Part shown: positions 1-7,546 of the stretch, one piece after another | Layout: each line of letters opens with the position of its first letter | Position numbering within the stretch: position 1 is the first letter of the stretch | Assembly: GCA_036522835.1 (NCBI GenBank) | Contig: DATDFB010000131.1 | Coordinates: 1-48,680 of the forward strand | Direction of reading: 5' to 3' | Length of the DNA: 48,680 nucleotides | Source: DATDFB01 sp036522835 | GTDB lineage: Bacteria > Acidobacteriota > Thermoanaerobaculia > Gp7-AA8 | Program-made: the position numbers and the translations under genes | The notes under the pieces: generated by a model | What the model saw: only the letters and a program-made list of their open reading frames with translations | The model's database searches: none | What the model was told of the DNA's origin: nothing

Positions 1-181
1 GTGGGGCGAGAACATGGCGCCGCAGGAACAGCTCCGCCGCGCCAAAGTCGACCCGCACGCGCAGGGGCCGTTTCGCGTGAACGGCACGGTGAAGAACATG
101 CCGGAGTTCTACAAAGCGTTCGGTTGCGCGGAAGGGCAGCCGATGGTGCGCGAGGCTTCGAAGCGTTGCGCGATTTGGTGA
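1..181 (+). CDS. M13 (neprilysin/PepO-like) metallopeptidase, C-terminal end only
   Basis: Reading from base 2, the window opens inside a gene that ends at the TGA at 179-181. The roughly 59 visible residues include GPFRVNGTVKNMPEFYKAFG followed by a Cys-Ala-Glu-Gly-Gln-Pro-Met stretch and a terminal RCAIW. That is the conserved C-terminus of secreted M13 zinc endopeptidases: the family ends with an RVNG...N..EF...F.C.....M......C..W pattern whose cysteines form a disulfide. The catalytic HExxH region lies outside the window. The stop overlaps the GTG start of the next gene (GTGA at 178-181), which suggests translational coupling. Confidence 0.85.
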   Translation, partial: WGENMAPQEQLRRAKVDPHAQGPFRVNGTVKNMPEFYKAFGCAEGQPMVREASKRCAIW

Positions 182-1542
182 GATATCCGCTCGAGCCCGA
201 CGCCAAGGAGATGCGCCGCCTCATCGACGAGGCGGCGCGCCGCGTCATCGACCACGTCGAGTCGCTGCCGTCGCAGCCGGCGCAGAACGTCGAAGGGGCG
301 ACCGACTTCGCGCGCACGCTGATCGAGCCGCTGCCGCGGCGCGGCCAGGCGTACGAGACGCTGCTCGACTTCCTCTTCGACGAGGCCATCCCGCGCTCGT
401 TCACGGCCGCCGGGCCGGGCTACCTCGCCTACATCCCGGGCGGGGGCATCTACCACGCCGCGGTCGCGGACTACATCGCCGACGCGGTGAACCGCTACGT
501 CGGCGTCTGCGCCGCCGCGCCGGTGCTCGCGCAGATCGAGGCAAACGTCGTGCGCTGGTTCTGCGAGATCGTCGGCTACGGGAAGGGGAGCAGCGGCGTG
601 CTGACGACGGGCGGCTCGCTGGCCACGCTCATCGCCGTCATCACCGCGGGCAGGGACGCGCCGCCTGCGCCCACGCTCTATTGCAGCGACCAAATCCATC
701 ACTCGTTTCAGAAGTCGGCGAGCCTCGCCGGCTTCACGACGATCCGCGAGATTCCAAGCGACGGCGAATTCCGCATCCGCCTCGACGCGCTCGAAGCGGC
801 GATCGCCTCCGACCGCGCGGCGGGATTGAATCCCTTCCTCGCCGCCGGCAGCGCCGGCACCACCGCGACCGGCGCCGTCGACGATCTGCAAGCGCTTGCG
901 CGCATCGCCCGCGAGCACCAGATGTGGTTCCACGTCGACGGCGCCTACGGCGCGTTCTTCAACCTCACGGAGCGCGGCCGCGAGCGCCTGCGCGGCATGG
1001 AGGAAGCCGACTCCATCATCCTCGATCCGCACAAAACGCTCTTCCTCCCCTTCGGCACCGGCGCGCTCGTCATGCGCGACGCGGCCAAGCTTCGCCGCGC
1101 GCATTCGATGCATGCCGACTACCTCCCCGCGTTCCAGCAAGAGGACGAGCTGGTCGATTTCTGCGAGCTCTCGCCCGAGCTCTCCCGCGACTTCCGCGGC
1201 CTGCGCGTCTGGCTGCCGCTGAAGATGTTCGGCATCGAGCCGTTCCGCGAGCAGCTCGACGAGAAGCTCGACCTGGCCGCGTACGCCGCCGCGGAGCTGC
1301 ACAAGACTCCCGGCATCGAGATCGTGGCCGAGCCGCAGCTCTCCATCCTGGCGTTCCGCGTCGAAGGCGACGACGAGAAGAACCGCGACCTCCTCCGCCG
1401 CATCAATGCGCGCAAGCGCGTCATGCTGACGCCGGCGACCGTCGGCGGCCGCTTCGTGATCCGCATCTGCATCGTCTCGCACCGCACGCACCGCGGCCGC
1501 GTCGACATGGCTCTCGAAGACATCCGCGCCGAGGTCTCATGA
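178..1542 (+). CDS. PLP-dependent group II decarboxylase (aromatic-L-amino-acid decarboxylase-like)
   Basis: A protein of about 454 aa of the pyridoxal-5'-phosphate decarboxylase family (AADC/tyrosine/histidine decarboxylases). The cofactor lysine sits in the DPHKTLFLPFGTGAL motif. Upstream are an HVDGAYGAFF segment (the Asp that contacts the pyridine nitrogen) and the TTGGSLATLIA phosphate-binding loop, in the usual order. The open frame continues to base 1, but the upstream part is out of phase with real homology. The GTG at 178 overlaps the peptidase stop and gives a normal family length; TTG 163 is an alternative. The substrate cannot be read from sequence: aromatic amino acids are the family norm. 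It is followed by a coupled hydrolase gene (ATGA at 1539-1542). Confidence 0.85.
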   Translation: MRYPLEPDAKEMRRLIDEAARRVIDHVESLPSQPAQNVEGATDFARTLIEPLPRRGQAYETLLDFLFDEAIPRSFTAAGPGYLAYIPGGGIYHAAVADYIADAVNRYVGVCAAAPVLAQIEANVVRWFCEIVGYGKGSSGVLTTGGSLATLIAVITAGRDAPPAPTLYCSDQIHHSFQKSASLAGFTTIREIPSDGEFRIRLDALEAAIASDRAAGLNPFLAAGSAGTTATGAVDDLQALARIAREHQMWFHVDGAYGAFFNLTERGRERLRGMEEADSIILDPHKTLFLPFGTGALVMRDAAKLRRAHSMHADYLPAFQQEDELVDFCELSPELSRDFRGLRVWLPLKMFGIEPFREQLDEKLDLAAYAAAELHKTPGIEIVAEPQLSILAFRVEGDDEKNRDLLRRINARKRVMLTPATVGGRFVIRICIVSHRTHRGRVDMALEDIRAEVS

Positions 1543-2438
1543 AGCGGCGCGCCACCATCGCCGTCGTCATCCTCGCCGTCGTCCTCTTCGTCTACTTCCG
1601 CCCGCTGACGCTCGCGCACGCCGCGGCGCACATCCTCCTCCTGCGCGCGGGCATGCACGCGCACTACGTCACTGTGGAGTGCGGCGGCCACGCCGCCGCT
1701 GTCCGCTATTTCGTCGGCGGCCAAGGCCCTCCGCTCATCCTCATCCACGGCCTCGGCAGCTCCGCGGAGGATTGGGCGCTGATCCTGCGCAGCCTCACCA
1801 AGGCGCACCGCGTCTACGCCCCCGATCTCCTCGGCTGGGGCGGCTCCGACAAGCCGCGCGACGGCGACTACTCCATCGCCGCCGAGACGGAGCTCGTGCG
1901 CGGCTTCATGGATGCGGCGCACCTGCCGCGCGCCGACGTGGCCGGCGTCTCCATGGGCGGGTGGGTGGCGCTTCGCCTTGCCGCGCTCCATCCCGAGCGC
2001 GTGCAGCGCCTCGTGCTCATCGACAGCGTCGGCCTCGATTTTCCGACGGCGCTCGACGAGTCGTCTTTCGCGCCGACGACGATGGGCGAAGCGCGGCATC
2101 TGCTCTGGCTGCAGAGCGACGAGTTCGCGAAGCTGCCCGACTTCGTCGTGAGCGACTTCCTTCGCCGCGCCATCCGCGAACGATGGATCCTGCGCGCGTC
2201 GATGCGCTCGATGCTCACGCGCCGCGACGTCATGGACGGCAAGCTGCAGCGCGTGACGATGCCGGTGTTGATCGTGTGGGGGACGGCGGACCGCCTCGCG
2301 CCGCCGTCGCTCGCGGCGCGCCTGCATGCGGCGCTGCCGCAGTCGCGCCTGGTGATGATTCCGGGATGCGGGCACCTCGCGGTGATCGAGTGCCGCGCCA
2401 AGGCCATGCCGGCGATCGTGCAGTTTCTAGGGCGGTAG
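1539..2438 (+). CDS. Membrane-anchored alpha/beta-hydrolase
   Basis: This 299-aa protein has an uncleaved N-terminal transmembrane anchor (residues about 5-22), then an alpha/beta-hydrolase fold. Visible elements are the oxyanion-loop LILIHGLGSSAEDW, the nucleophile elbow GVSMGGW (Ser), the acid GTADRLAPP (Asp) and the catalytic His in GCGHLAVIE. It resembles 2-hydroxy-6-oxo-dienoate hydrolase-type enzymes; the substrate is unknown. Its ATG overlaps the decarboxylase stop, so the pair is co-translated. Two oddities stand out. A copy of a dispersed palindromic repeat (1673-1703) is embedded in frame just before the first conserved strand. The TAG stop lies in the arm of another palindrome (2434-2494). 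Confidence 0.85.
   Translation: MKRRATIAVVILAVVLFVYFRPLTLAHAAAHILLLRAGMHAHYVTVECGGHAAAVRYFVGGQGPPLILIHGLGSSAEDWALILRSLTKAHRVYAPDLLGWGGSDKPRDGDYSIAAETELVRGFMDAAHLPRADVAGVSMGGWVALRLAALHPERVQRLVLIDSVGLDFPTALDESSFAPTTMGEARHLLWLQSDEFAKLPDFVVSDFLRRAIRERWILRASMRSMLTRRDVMDGKLQRVTMPVLIVWGTADRLAPPSLAARLHAALPQSRLVMIPGCGHLAVIECRAKAMPAIVQFLGR
1673..1703 (+). repeat. Dispersed palindromic repeat, family TGTGGAGTGCGGCGGC, intragenic copy
   Basis: The sequence reads TGTGGAGTGCGGCGGC followed by CACGCCGCCGCTGTC, with an internal GCGGCGGC/GCCGCCGC palindrome. Near-identical copies lie at 33347-33377 and, as a head-to-head pair, at 40392-40454. Here it is translated in frame as VECGGHAAAV inside the hydrolase. 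Confidence 0.8.
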
Positions 2439-2494
2439 GGGCGCACAGCGTGCGCCCGTTCTGCCGCCGAGGGCGCACGCCGTGCGCCCCTACC
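2434..2494. repeat. 24-bp inverted repeat between convergent genes; supplies both stop codons
   Basis: The arms 2434-2457 and 2471-2494 are complementary except for one position (GGTAGGGGCGCAC then A or G then GCGTGCGCCC), with a 13-nt loop. The TAG in each arm is the stop codon of the flanking gene: the hydrolase at 2436-2438, and the minus-strand membrane protein at 2490-2492. It could act as a bidirectional transcription barrier or be a REP-like mobile repeat. There is no U-tract, so a classic intrinsic terminator is unlikely. Confidence 0.8.
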
Positions 2495-2915
2495 GAGATA
2501 ACGCGTCGTACGCCGTCGCCACGGCCACGCCGAAGATGGCGTGCTGCACGATCGGCACGGCGATCTGCTGCGGCGTGTGCTCGGTGAGGGGCGGCATGAG
2601 GCCGGTCGCGGGAAGCCATCCCAGGTAGCCGGCGGCCCAGACGCCGATTCCGAGAAGCGCGCCGTCAAACAGCGGCATCGCGCCGCGCGGGCGGAGGGCG
2701 GCGTAGAGCACGCCGGCGGTCGTGCCGTAGCCGAGGTGCAGCGACTTCGCGGCCCACGGCTTCACCGGCTCCGGCAGCGGCACCTTCTCAACCATGAATT
2801 CGCCCGGATCCTGCTTGATCGGCGGGCGCGACTCCGGCAGCCACTTCTTCGAAGCCGCCATCATGCCTTGCATCACGAACGTCGCGGCCACGCCGGCCAC
2901 GGCGCCGAGGGCCAT
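2490..2915 (-). CDS. Small membrane protein, DUF1440/YagU-like
   Basis: A 141-aa, mostly hydrophobic protein with about three to four membrane segments: residues 1-17, then after the charged KKWLPESRPPIKQDPG stretch around YGTTAGVLYAAL, then LLGIGVWAAGYLGWL, and a C-terminal segment IVQHAIFGVAVATAYDAL. The pattern resembles DUF1440 inner-membrane proteins, whose role is unknown. Translation starts at ATG 2915, five bases after the stop of the M56 protein, so it is probably the third gene of the BlaI-M56 unit. Its stop codon comes from the downstream palindrome. Confidence 0.6.
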   Translation of the reverse strand: MALGAVAGVAATFVMQGMMAASKKWLPESRPPIKQDPGEFMVEKVPLPEPVKPWAAKSLHLGYGTTAGVLYAALRPRGAMPLFDGALLGIGVWAAGYLGWLPATGLMPPLTEHTPQQIAVPIVQHAIFGVAVATAYDALSR

Positions 2916-2920
2916 CCGCG

Positions 2921-4273
2921 TTACCGGATGCGCCGCACGTGAATGGTCTTTCCGTCGATCTCGTACTCGCACTTGTTCTCGAAGAGAATGCGCTGCAAGG
3001 CCTGATCCCACGGCACGTCCTCGAAGTTCACGCTGACGCGGCCGTCGACGCCGGGGTCGATCTTCGTCTCGAGGTTCGTCAGTTGCCCAAAGACGCGCAC
3101 GACGTCCCTGAGGTCGGCGTCCTGGAGATGCAGCGTGATCGCCTGCGCCGCCTGCTTGTTGACGGTGTAGACGGTCTTCAAGCCGTCGACGGCGTTGCCG
3201 TTTTCGTCGAGCACCTTCATCGTGACTTCGGCGTGCCCGTCTTTCTCGGCCACCGCGCGGATCTTGTAGTTGCCGGCCGTGATCTCCGCCGGCACGCCTG
3301 CGCTCGTCTGCACGCGCGGATGGGCGACGATCTCGTTCGTCGCGGCGTCGCGCACGGCGATGTCGAAGACGTACTGCCCGCGGTCGATGTCGATCGAGAC
3401 CTGCATCGTGTAGCGGCTCGTCCCCTCCTTCGCCTGCACGAGCGTGACGGCGGCGAGCAGCGCGGCGGCGGCGGCGACGACGATGCGGTGGGGGAGAGCG
3501 CGGCGGAGCGAGAGCGTCATGATGGCCTCCATTCGTTGACGAAGCGTGTTGCTGACGATGCAGGAAACGCCGGCCACGCGCGGCGCGGCGGCGGCGCGGC
3601 AGACGTTGGCGAGCGCAGCCAGGTACGTCTCGGCGCCGCTCTGCGCGACGACGATCTCGTCGCACGCCTCCTCGCGGGCGCGGGCCAGGATGCGCCGGGC
3701 CATCCAGACGAGCGGGTGAAACCAGAGCGCCGCGCCCAGCGCGGCATCGATGAGCGCGAGAAGATTGTCGCGGCGGGCGATGTGCGCGCGCTCGTGCGTG
3801 AGGATGGCCTCGAGCTCGTCGCGTCCGAGGTCGAGAGACGAGGGGAGGACGATGCGCGGGCGGAGAATGCCGATCACCGCCGGGGCGGCCAGGTTCGGCG
3901 AGCGGAGGACGGTGACGCCGCGGAGCTCTCCTGACACAACGGCGCCATCGAGTGCCTCGGCGGCCGCGCGTTGCGCGCGGACGACGATGAGGACGAAGAG
4001 CGCGACGGCGATCGACAGCCAAACCGCTTCGAGCAGCATCGGCCAGATCGACGGAGCGCCGCTCGCGAGCACGCGCGGCGCGACGGCGGCGATCGGGCGG
4101 GGGACGGAGATCTCGATCGTGCCGCCCGGCGGATGGAACTTCCACGGCACGGCGAACTTCAGCAGGGCGAGGAAGACGACGGCGTAGCGCGTTCGTGCGG
4201 CCAGCCGCGGCAGATATGCGACGGCGATGGCGGCGGCGAGGATCAGCGTCGACTCGACCAGGTGCGCGGTCAC
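2921..4273 (-). CDS. M56 (BlaR1/MecR1-type) membrane metallopeptidase with C-terminal secretin-type STN domain
   Basis: This is a 450-aa protein. The N-terminal half has hydrophobic helices and the zinc motif in ILTHERAHIARRDN (HExxH type), followed by EEACDEIVV, the second metal-ligand region, as in BlaR1/MecR1. A further hydrophobic segment (IVVAAAAALLAAVTLVQA) precedes an extracytoplasmic region. The last 80 residues (ITLHLQDADLRDVVRVFGQL to DGKTIHV) match the secretin/TonB short N-terminal (STN) domain and not a beta-lactam-binding sensor domain. In this family the protease inactivates the BlaI repressor encoded upstream; the genes overlap by 4 nt. The signal sensed here is unlikely to be a penicillin-type acyl-enzyme. 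Confidence 0.85.
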   Translation of the reverse strand: MTAHLVESTLILAAAIAVAYLPRLAARTRYAVVFLALLKFAVPWKFHPPGGTIEISVPRPIAAVAPRVLASGAPSIWPMLLEAVWLSIAVALFVLIVVRAQRAAAEALDGAVVSGELRGVTVLRSPNLAAPAVIGILRPRIVLPSSLDLGRDELEAILTHERAHIARRDNLLALIDAALGAALWFHPLVWMARRILARAREEACDEIVVAQSGAETYLAALANVCRAAAAPRVAGVSCIVSNTLRQRMEAIMTLSLRRALPHRIVVAAAAALLAAVTLVQAKEGTSRYTMQVSIDIDRGQYVFDIAVRDAATNEIVAHPRVQTSAGVPAEITAGNYKIRAVAEKDGHAEVTMKVLDENGNAVDGLKTVYTVNKQAAQAITLHLQDADLRDVVRVFGQLTNLETKIDPGVDGRVSVNFEDVPWDQALQRILFENKCEYEIDGKTIHVRRIR

Positions 4274-4614
4274 TTCCGCACCTTCTTCCGGATGGCCTCG
4301 AGGTCCTCGACGGAGAGCTTGCCGCTGTCGACGAGGTGGGCGAGGAGCGGCTGCGAGCCGCCGACCAGATCGAGGAGCTCGTCGATGAGCTGCCGGTGCA
4401 CGGCCTTGCGCGCGATGGCCGCCTCGAACATCAGGGCATTGCCGACCTTGCGCGTCCGCCGCACCGCCCCCTTCTGCTCGAGCCGCTGCAGGATGGTCTG
4501 GACGGTGGTGTACGCCGAGTCCTTCGACAGCGCCTCGTGCACCTCGCGCACCGAAAGCTCCCCGCCGCGCCAGAGAACGGCCATGACCTGGAGCTCGAAC
4601 TTGGAGAGGTGCAT
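4270..4614 (-). CDS. blaI: BlaI/MecI/CopY-family transcriptional repressor
   Basis: A 114-aa winged-helix repressor, the usual family length. LSKFELQVMAVLWRGGELSV and the YTTVQTILQRLEQKGAV recognition helix are characteristic; the C-terminal part forms the dimerisation helices cleaved by M56 partners. The ATG at 4614 sits directly downstream of a BlaI-type operator (TACATGTGTA, 4629-4638), so it most likely represses itself and the downstream M56 gene, with which it shares an ATGA overlap (4270-4273). The DUF1440-like gene is probably co-transcribed. Confidence 0.92.
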   Translation of the reverse strand: MHLSKFELQVMAVLWRGGELSVREVHEALSKDSAYTTVQTILQRLEQKGAVRRTRKVGNALMFEAAIARKAVHRQLIDELLDLVGGSQPLLAHLVDSGKLSVEDLEAIRKKVRK

Positions 4615-4624
4615 GTGGTCAAGC

Positions 4625-4654
4625 AGACTACATGTGTAGTAGCTCGACTGTCAA
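4625..4654 (-). promoter_or_regulatory. Promoter with BlaI-type operator for blaI-M56
   Basis: On the minus strand the -35 TTGACA (4649-4654) and -10 TAGTCT (4625-4630) are 18 nt apart. The dyad TACATGTGTA (4629-4638), matching the TACA-N2-TGTA core of known BlaI/MecI operators, overlaps the -10 and the spacer. Binding would occlude RNA polymerase. The predicted transcription start lies only a few bases before ATG 4614. Confidence 0.85.
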
Positions 4655-4664
4655 GAAAGGCGGT

Positions 4665-4694
4665 GACAGGTGCCCGTCCAAACGACCACCTGTC
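4665..4694. repeat. Small inverted repeat between DUF1579 gene and blaI promoter
   Basis: GACAGGTG (4665-4672) and CACCTGTC (4687-4694) are perfect 8-bp arms with a 14-nt loop, flanked by GGT and GTGACC that extend the dyad imperfectly. It lies just beyond the DUF1579 stop, so it may protect that mRNA end or be a REP-type element. Confidence 0.5.
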
Positions 4695-4703
4695 GCCCGT
4701 GAC

Positions 4704-5216
4704 CTACTTCCTCTTGCACGTATCCGATTCCACCTTCTTCCACGTTCCCTTCATCTCCAACTCGAAGACGTGGTCGATCTGGTTCTTCCCTTTCATCGTG
4801 AAGGTGTCGCGGCCGGTGGCGGTCATGCCCATGTGGTAGGGCCCTTCGAGCGTGAGCGTGTCGCCCTTCCACTCGCCCTGCTGCGTCTGATAGGCGCCGG
4901 TGCTGTCGACCCAGCCGCCGACGTATTTCTTCACCTCGGTGTCGTAGCCCCAGAGCGCCTCGCCGGTCATCGGCTTCGGGTTTTTGGCCGTCTTCATCTC
5001 TTTATACGCGGCCTTCAGCCACATCCCGTCATAGGCCCACGCCGTGTTGATCGTCATGGTGATCGGGTGCTCCGGACCCCACTCCCCGGCGTACGCGGTG
5101 CCTTTGCACGACCAAGAGCCGGCGAACGGATCGAGTTGCTTGAGCTCCGCCGGGCGCTGCGCCCACGCCGCGCCGGCGACCAGGAAAACGAGCAGACAAA
5201 CCAGTCGTTTCATCAT
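4704..5216 (-). CDS. Secreted DUF1579 family protein
   Basis: A 170-aa protein with a clear signal peptide (MMKRLVCLLVFLVAGAAWAQ, cleavage after AWA). The mature part has the DUF1579 pattern: LDPFAGSWSCKGTA near the N-terminus, GYDTEVKKYVGGWVDSTG, and a C-terminal beta-rich segment. This predicts a calycin-like beta-barrel exported to the periplasm or outside; its biochemical role is unknown. AAAGGAGAGG precedes two adjacent ATG codons (5216 and 5213). The second has the better spacing, and the difference is one residue. Confidence 0.82.
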   Translation of the reverse strand: MMKRLVCLLVFLVAGAAWAQRPAELKQLDPFAGSWSCKGTAYAGEWGPEHPITMTINTAWAYDGMWLKAAYKEMKTAKNPKPMTGEALWGYDTEVKKYVGGWVDSTGAYQTQQGEWKGDTLTLEGPYHMGMTATGRDTFTMKGKNQIDHVFELEMKGTWKKVESDTCKRK

Positions 5217-5251
5217 TCCTCTCCTTTGCCGCCAACTACGGCCGTAGCGGG

Positions 5252-6826
5252 CTAATGGATTGGGGTCAGGTCTTCAGTTTCCAGTTTCTTATTTTGAGCG
5301 GCTCGCAGCCGCTCAAAATAAGAAACTGGAAACTGAAGACCTGACCCCATATCGACGCGGGAGACCGCGCCGGCGACGATGGGGAAGACCGGCGACGACG
5401 CGCCGGCGACGCTGACGCGGTATTCGCCCGGCTCGAGCCCGAGGATGCCGAAGAAGCCGCTGCCGTCGGTCGTCGTGGTCCGCGCCGCGTGCGACGCGAC
5501 CGACTCGATCGTCACCACCGCTCCGTCGCCCGCCTCGGTGTATCCCATCACGGAGCCGGTCTTCGGCGGCGTTTTGCGCGGCGCGGCGGCCGAGGAGGCG
5601 AAGACGCCGCGGCGGAGCGCGGCCAGGAAGTCGTCGCCCGGCGGCTTCGGGATCGAGCCGACGGCGAAGAAGATGACGCCGTCCGCCCCCGCCACGGTTG
5701 CGCGCCGCGCCTGCCGCAGCGCGCCGTCGGTCGAGTTCATGAACGCGCCGATGCCCGGCACCGCCATCCTCCCGCTCGCGCGCGCCGTGCGCATGAGGAA
5801 CGTGAGCCAGGAGTCGAACTGCGCGCGCTGCGCCGGGAGGTGCTCGCGCTTGTACATCATCGGCGCGAGCGTGTCGACGATCCCCTCCTTCGCCCACGCC
5901 GCCCAGTCCTGAAAGACGTGCCAGTAGGCTTCGCTCGACTCGAAGCGCTTTCCCGGCCCGGCGCCGTAGCAGATCAGCGCCGCCGAGATATTGAGCGACG
6001 GCTTGATGGCCGTGGCGCTGAGGTAGAGGCGCCGCACGAACTGCGTGACCTGCTCGCGCCGCCACGCGCTCCAGAGCGGATCGTTCGTGCGCGGAATGCC
6101 GCTGCGGCCGTAGCGGGCGTTGAAGCGCGCCACGCTCGTCTCGTTGTAGCCGACGTTCGAGCCGCCGTCTTTGTCGACCGGCGCGTCGGGGTAGCGGATG
6201 CGGTCGAGATGGAGGCCGTCGATGTCGTAGGCGCGCACGAGGTGGAGGAGGACTTCGACGGTGTACGACGCCGCCTCGGGGTGCCCCAGGTCGAGGTACC
6301 ACTCGTTGGCGAAGCGGTAGCCGTCGAAGGTGACGCCGCCGCGGTTGTGCGGCAGCGCGCGCGTCGCCCACTGCCGCGCGCCGCCGTACGGCTTGTTGGC
6401 CGCCGCGTCCCAGACGTGCTGGAGGAAAATGTGATTCGGATCGGAGGGGAGGCCGCCCGCCTCGGTCGGATCGCCGTTGTGGATCGAGCCGACGATGACG
6501 AAGGCGTGGATCTGGATGCGGCGCGCGTGCGCGGCGTCGATGAGGTAGCGCAGCGGATCGAAGGTCCAGCGGCCGTCCGCATCGGGCGCGCCGACGGCGC
6601 GCTCGGCGGAGAGCGGCTCGGCGGAGTCGATGTACCAGGAGTCGCCGCGGCGGCGGATTTGGACGAAGAGGGCGTTGGCGTTGGCGCGCCCGGCGGCGTC
6701 GAGGACGCGGTCGACGTCGTCCTTCGTGGCCAGCGGCGTGCGGAAGGCCTCGACCCAGAAGGCGCGGAAATCGTCCGCGCGCACGGACGCCGCGCAGAGG
6801 AAAATGAGGAGAAGGAGCCGCCGCAC
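5252..6826 (-). CDS. Secreted glycoside-hydrolase-like protein (GHL10/UPF0748 type) with altered C-terminus
   Basis: A 524-aa protein starting with a signal peptide (MRRLLLLIFLCAASVRA) at GTG 6826. It continues with FRAFWVEAFRTPLATKDDVD, a family hallmark of GHL10/YddW-like TIM-barrel glycosidases. Other conserved blocks are YDIDGLHLDRIRYP and a late DGVIFFAVGSI. Residues about 420-500 form a carboxypeptidase-regulatory-like beta-sandwich (GYTEAGDGAVVTIES to GEYRVSVAG). The last roughly 30 residues (after AVSRVDMGSG) are encoded by the 43-bp palindrome at 5261-5349, so the native C-terminus appears to have been replaced. Its start lies only 6 bp from the divergent pseudouridine synthase gene. 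Confidence 0.82.
   Translation of the reverse strand: MRRLLLLIFLCAASVRADDFRAFWVEAFRTPLATKDDVDRVLDAAGRANANALFVQIRRRGDSWYIDSAEPLSAERAVGAPDADGRWTFDPLRYLIDAAHARRIQIHAFVIVGSIHNGDPTEAGGLPSDPNHIFLQHVWDAAANKPYGGARQWATRALPHNRGGVTFDGYRFANEWYLDLGHPEAASYTVEVLLHLVRAYDIDGLHLDRIRYPDAPVDKDGGSNVGYNETSVARFNARYGRSGIPRTNDPLWSAWRREQVTQFVRRLYLSATAIKPSLNISAALICYGAGPGKRFESSEAYWHVFQDWAAWAKEGIVDTLAPMMYKREHLPAQRAQFDSWLTFLMRTARASGRMAVPGIGAFMNSTDGALRQARRATVAGADGVIFFAVGSIPKPPGDDFLAALRRGVFASSAAAPRKTPPKTGSVMGYTEAGDGAVVTIESVASHAARTTTTDGSGFFGILGLEPGEYRVSVAGASSPVFPIVAGAVSRVDMGSGLQFPVSYFERLRAAQNKKLETEDLTPIH
5261..5349. repeat. Perfect 43-bp inverted repeat with 3-nt loop (TGGGGTCAGGTCTTCAG family)
   Basis: The arms 5261-5303 and 5307-5349 are exact reverse complements, separated by CGC. 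The outer ends read TGGGGTCAGGTCTTC. It is AT-richer than its surroundings and overlaps the 3' end of the GHL10-like gene. The shape suggests a REP/RAYT-type or MITE-like element; no transposase gene is adjacent. Confidence 0.95.
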
Positions 6827-6832
6827 GAAGCA

Positions 6833-7546
6833 ATGGTACGACCTCTGAAGACGCTCGAGCGCGTCCTCTCCAAAGCCGGCCTCGGGTCGCGCACGGAGGC
6901 GCGGGCGTGGATCGCCCGCGGGCGCGTGCAGGTGAACGGGCGCGTGGCGCGCGATCCCGACGCCTGGGTCGACCTCGAGCGCGACCGCGTCTCGTTCGAC
7001 GGCAAGCCGCTTCGCGCCGGCACGCGCATCTATCTATTGATGTACAAGCCGAAGGGCTACCTCACGACGTACCGCGACCCGCAGGGGAGGCCGACGATCT
7101 ACGATCTGCTGCCGGAAGGGACGCCGTACGTGTCGCCGGTGGGGCGGCTCGATCTCGATACGAGCGGGCTTCTCATCCTGACGAACGACACGCAGCTCGC
7201 CGAGCGGCTGACGAATCCCGACTACCACGTGCCGAAGACGTATCTGGTGAAGGCGTCGCGGCACCTCACCGACGACGATCTCGACGCCCTCCGCCGCGGC
7301 CTCGAGCTGCGCGACGGCCCCACCCGCCCGGCCGCCGTCACGCGCCTGCGCGAGAGCGGCGGCAAGACGGTATTCGAGATCACGATCACGGAAGGACGCA
7401 ATCGCCAGGTGCGGCGGATGGTGGAGGCGCTCGAGGCGAAGGTGCTGAAGCTCGTGCGCGTGGCCATCGGGCCGCTGCGGATCGGCAAGATGCAGATCGG
7501 GTCGGTGCGGGAGCTGAGCGCGGAGGAGGTGCGGGGACTGCGATGA
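6833..7546 (+). CDS. RsuA/RluB/RluE/RluF-family rRNA pseudouridine synthase
   Basis: A 237-aa protein with an N-terminal S4 RNA-binding domain (LERVLSKAGLGSRTEARAWI then GRVQVNG) and the RsuA-type catalytic core. The catalytic Asp is in PVGRLDLDTSGLLILTND. LLMYKPKGYLTTYRD and EGRNRQVRRMVEALEAKVLKL are the other conserved blocks. It should isomerise a single uridine of rRNA; the length and motifs fit RluB best, but the exact target cannot be assigned. No Shine-Dalgarno is visible, and the start lies 6 bp from the divergent GHL10-like start. The following gene begins in an ATGA overlap (7543-7546). Confidence 0.9.
   Translation: MVRPLKTLERVLSKAGLGSRTEARAWIARGRVQVNGRVARDPDAWVDLERDRVSFDGKPLRAGTRIYLLMYKPKGYLTTYRDPQGRPTIYDLLPEGTPYVSPVGRLDLDTSGLLILTNDTQLAERLTNPDYHVPKTYLVKASRHLTDDDLDALRRGLELRDGPTRPAAVTRLRESGGKTVFEITITEGRNRQVRRMVEALEAKVLKLVRVAIGPLRIGKMQIGSVRELSAEEVRGLR

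Noticed and set aside
2434..2494. Intrinsic transcription terminator
   Set aside because: The stem is strong, but neither side has a T-tract. It is better described as a palindromic repeat.
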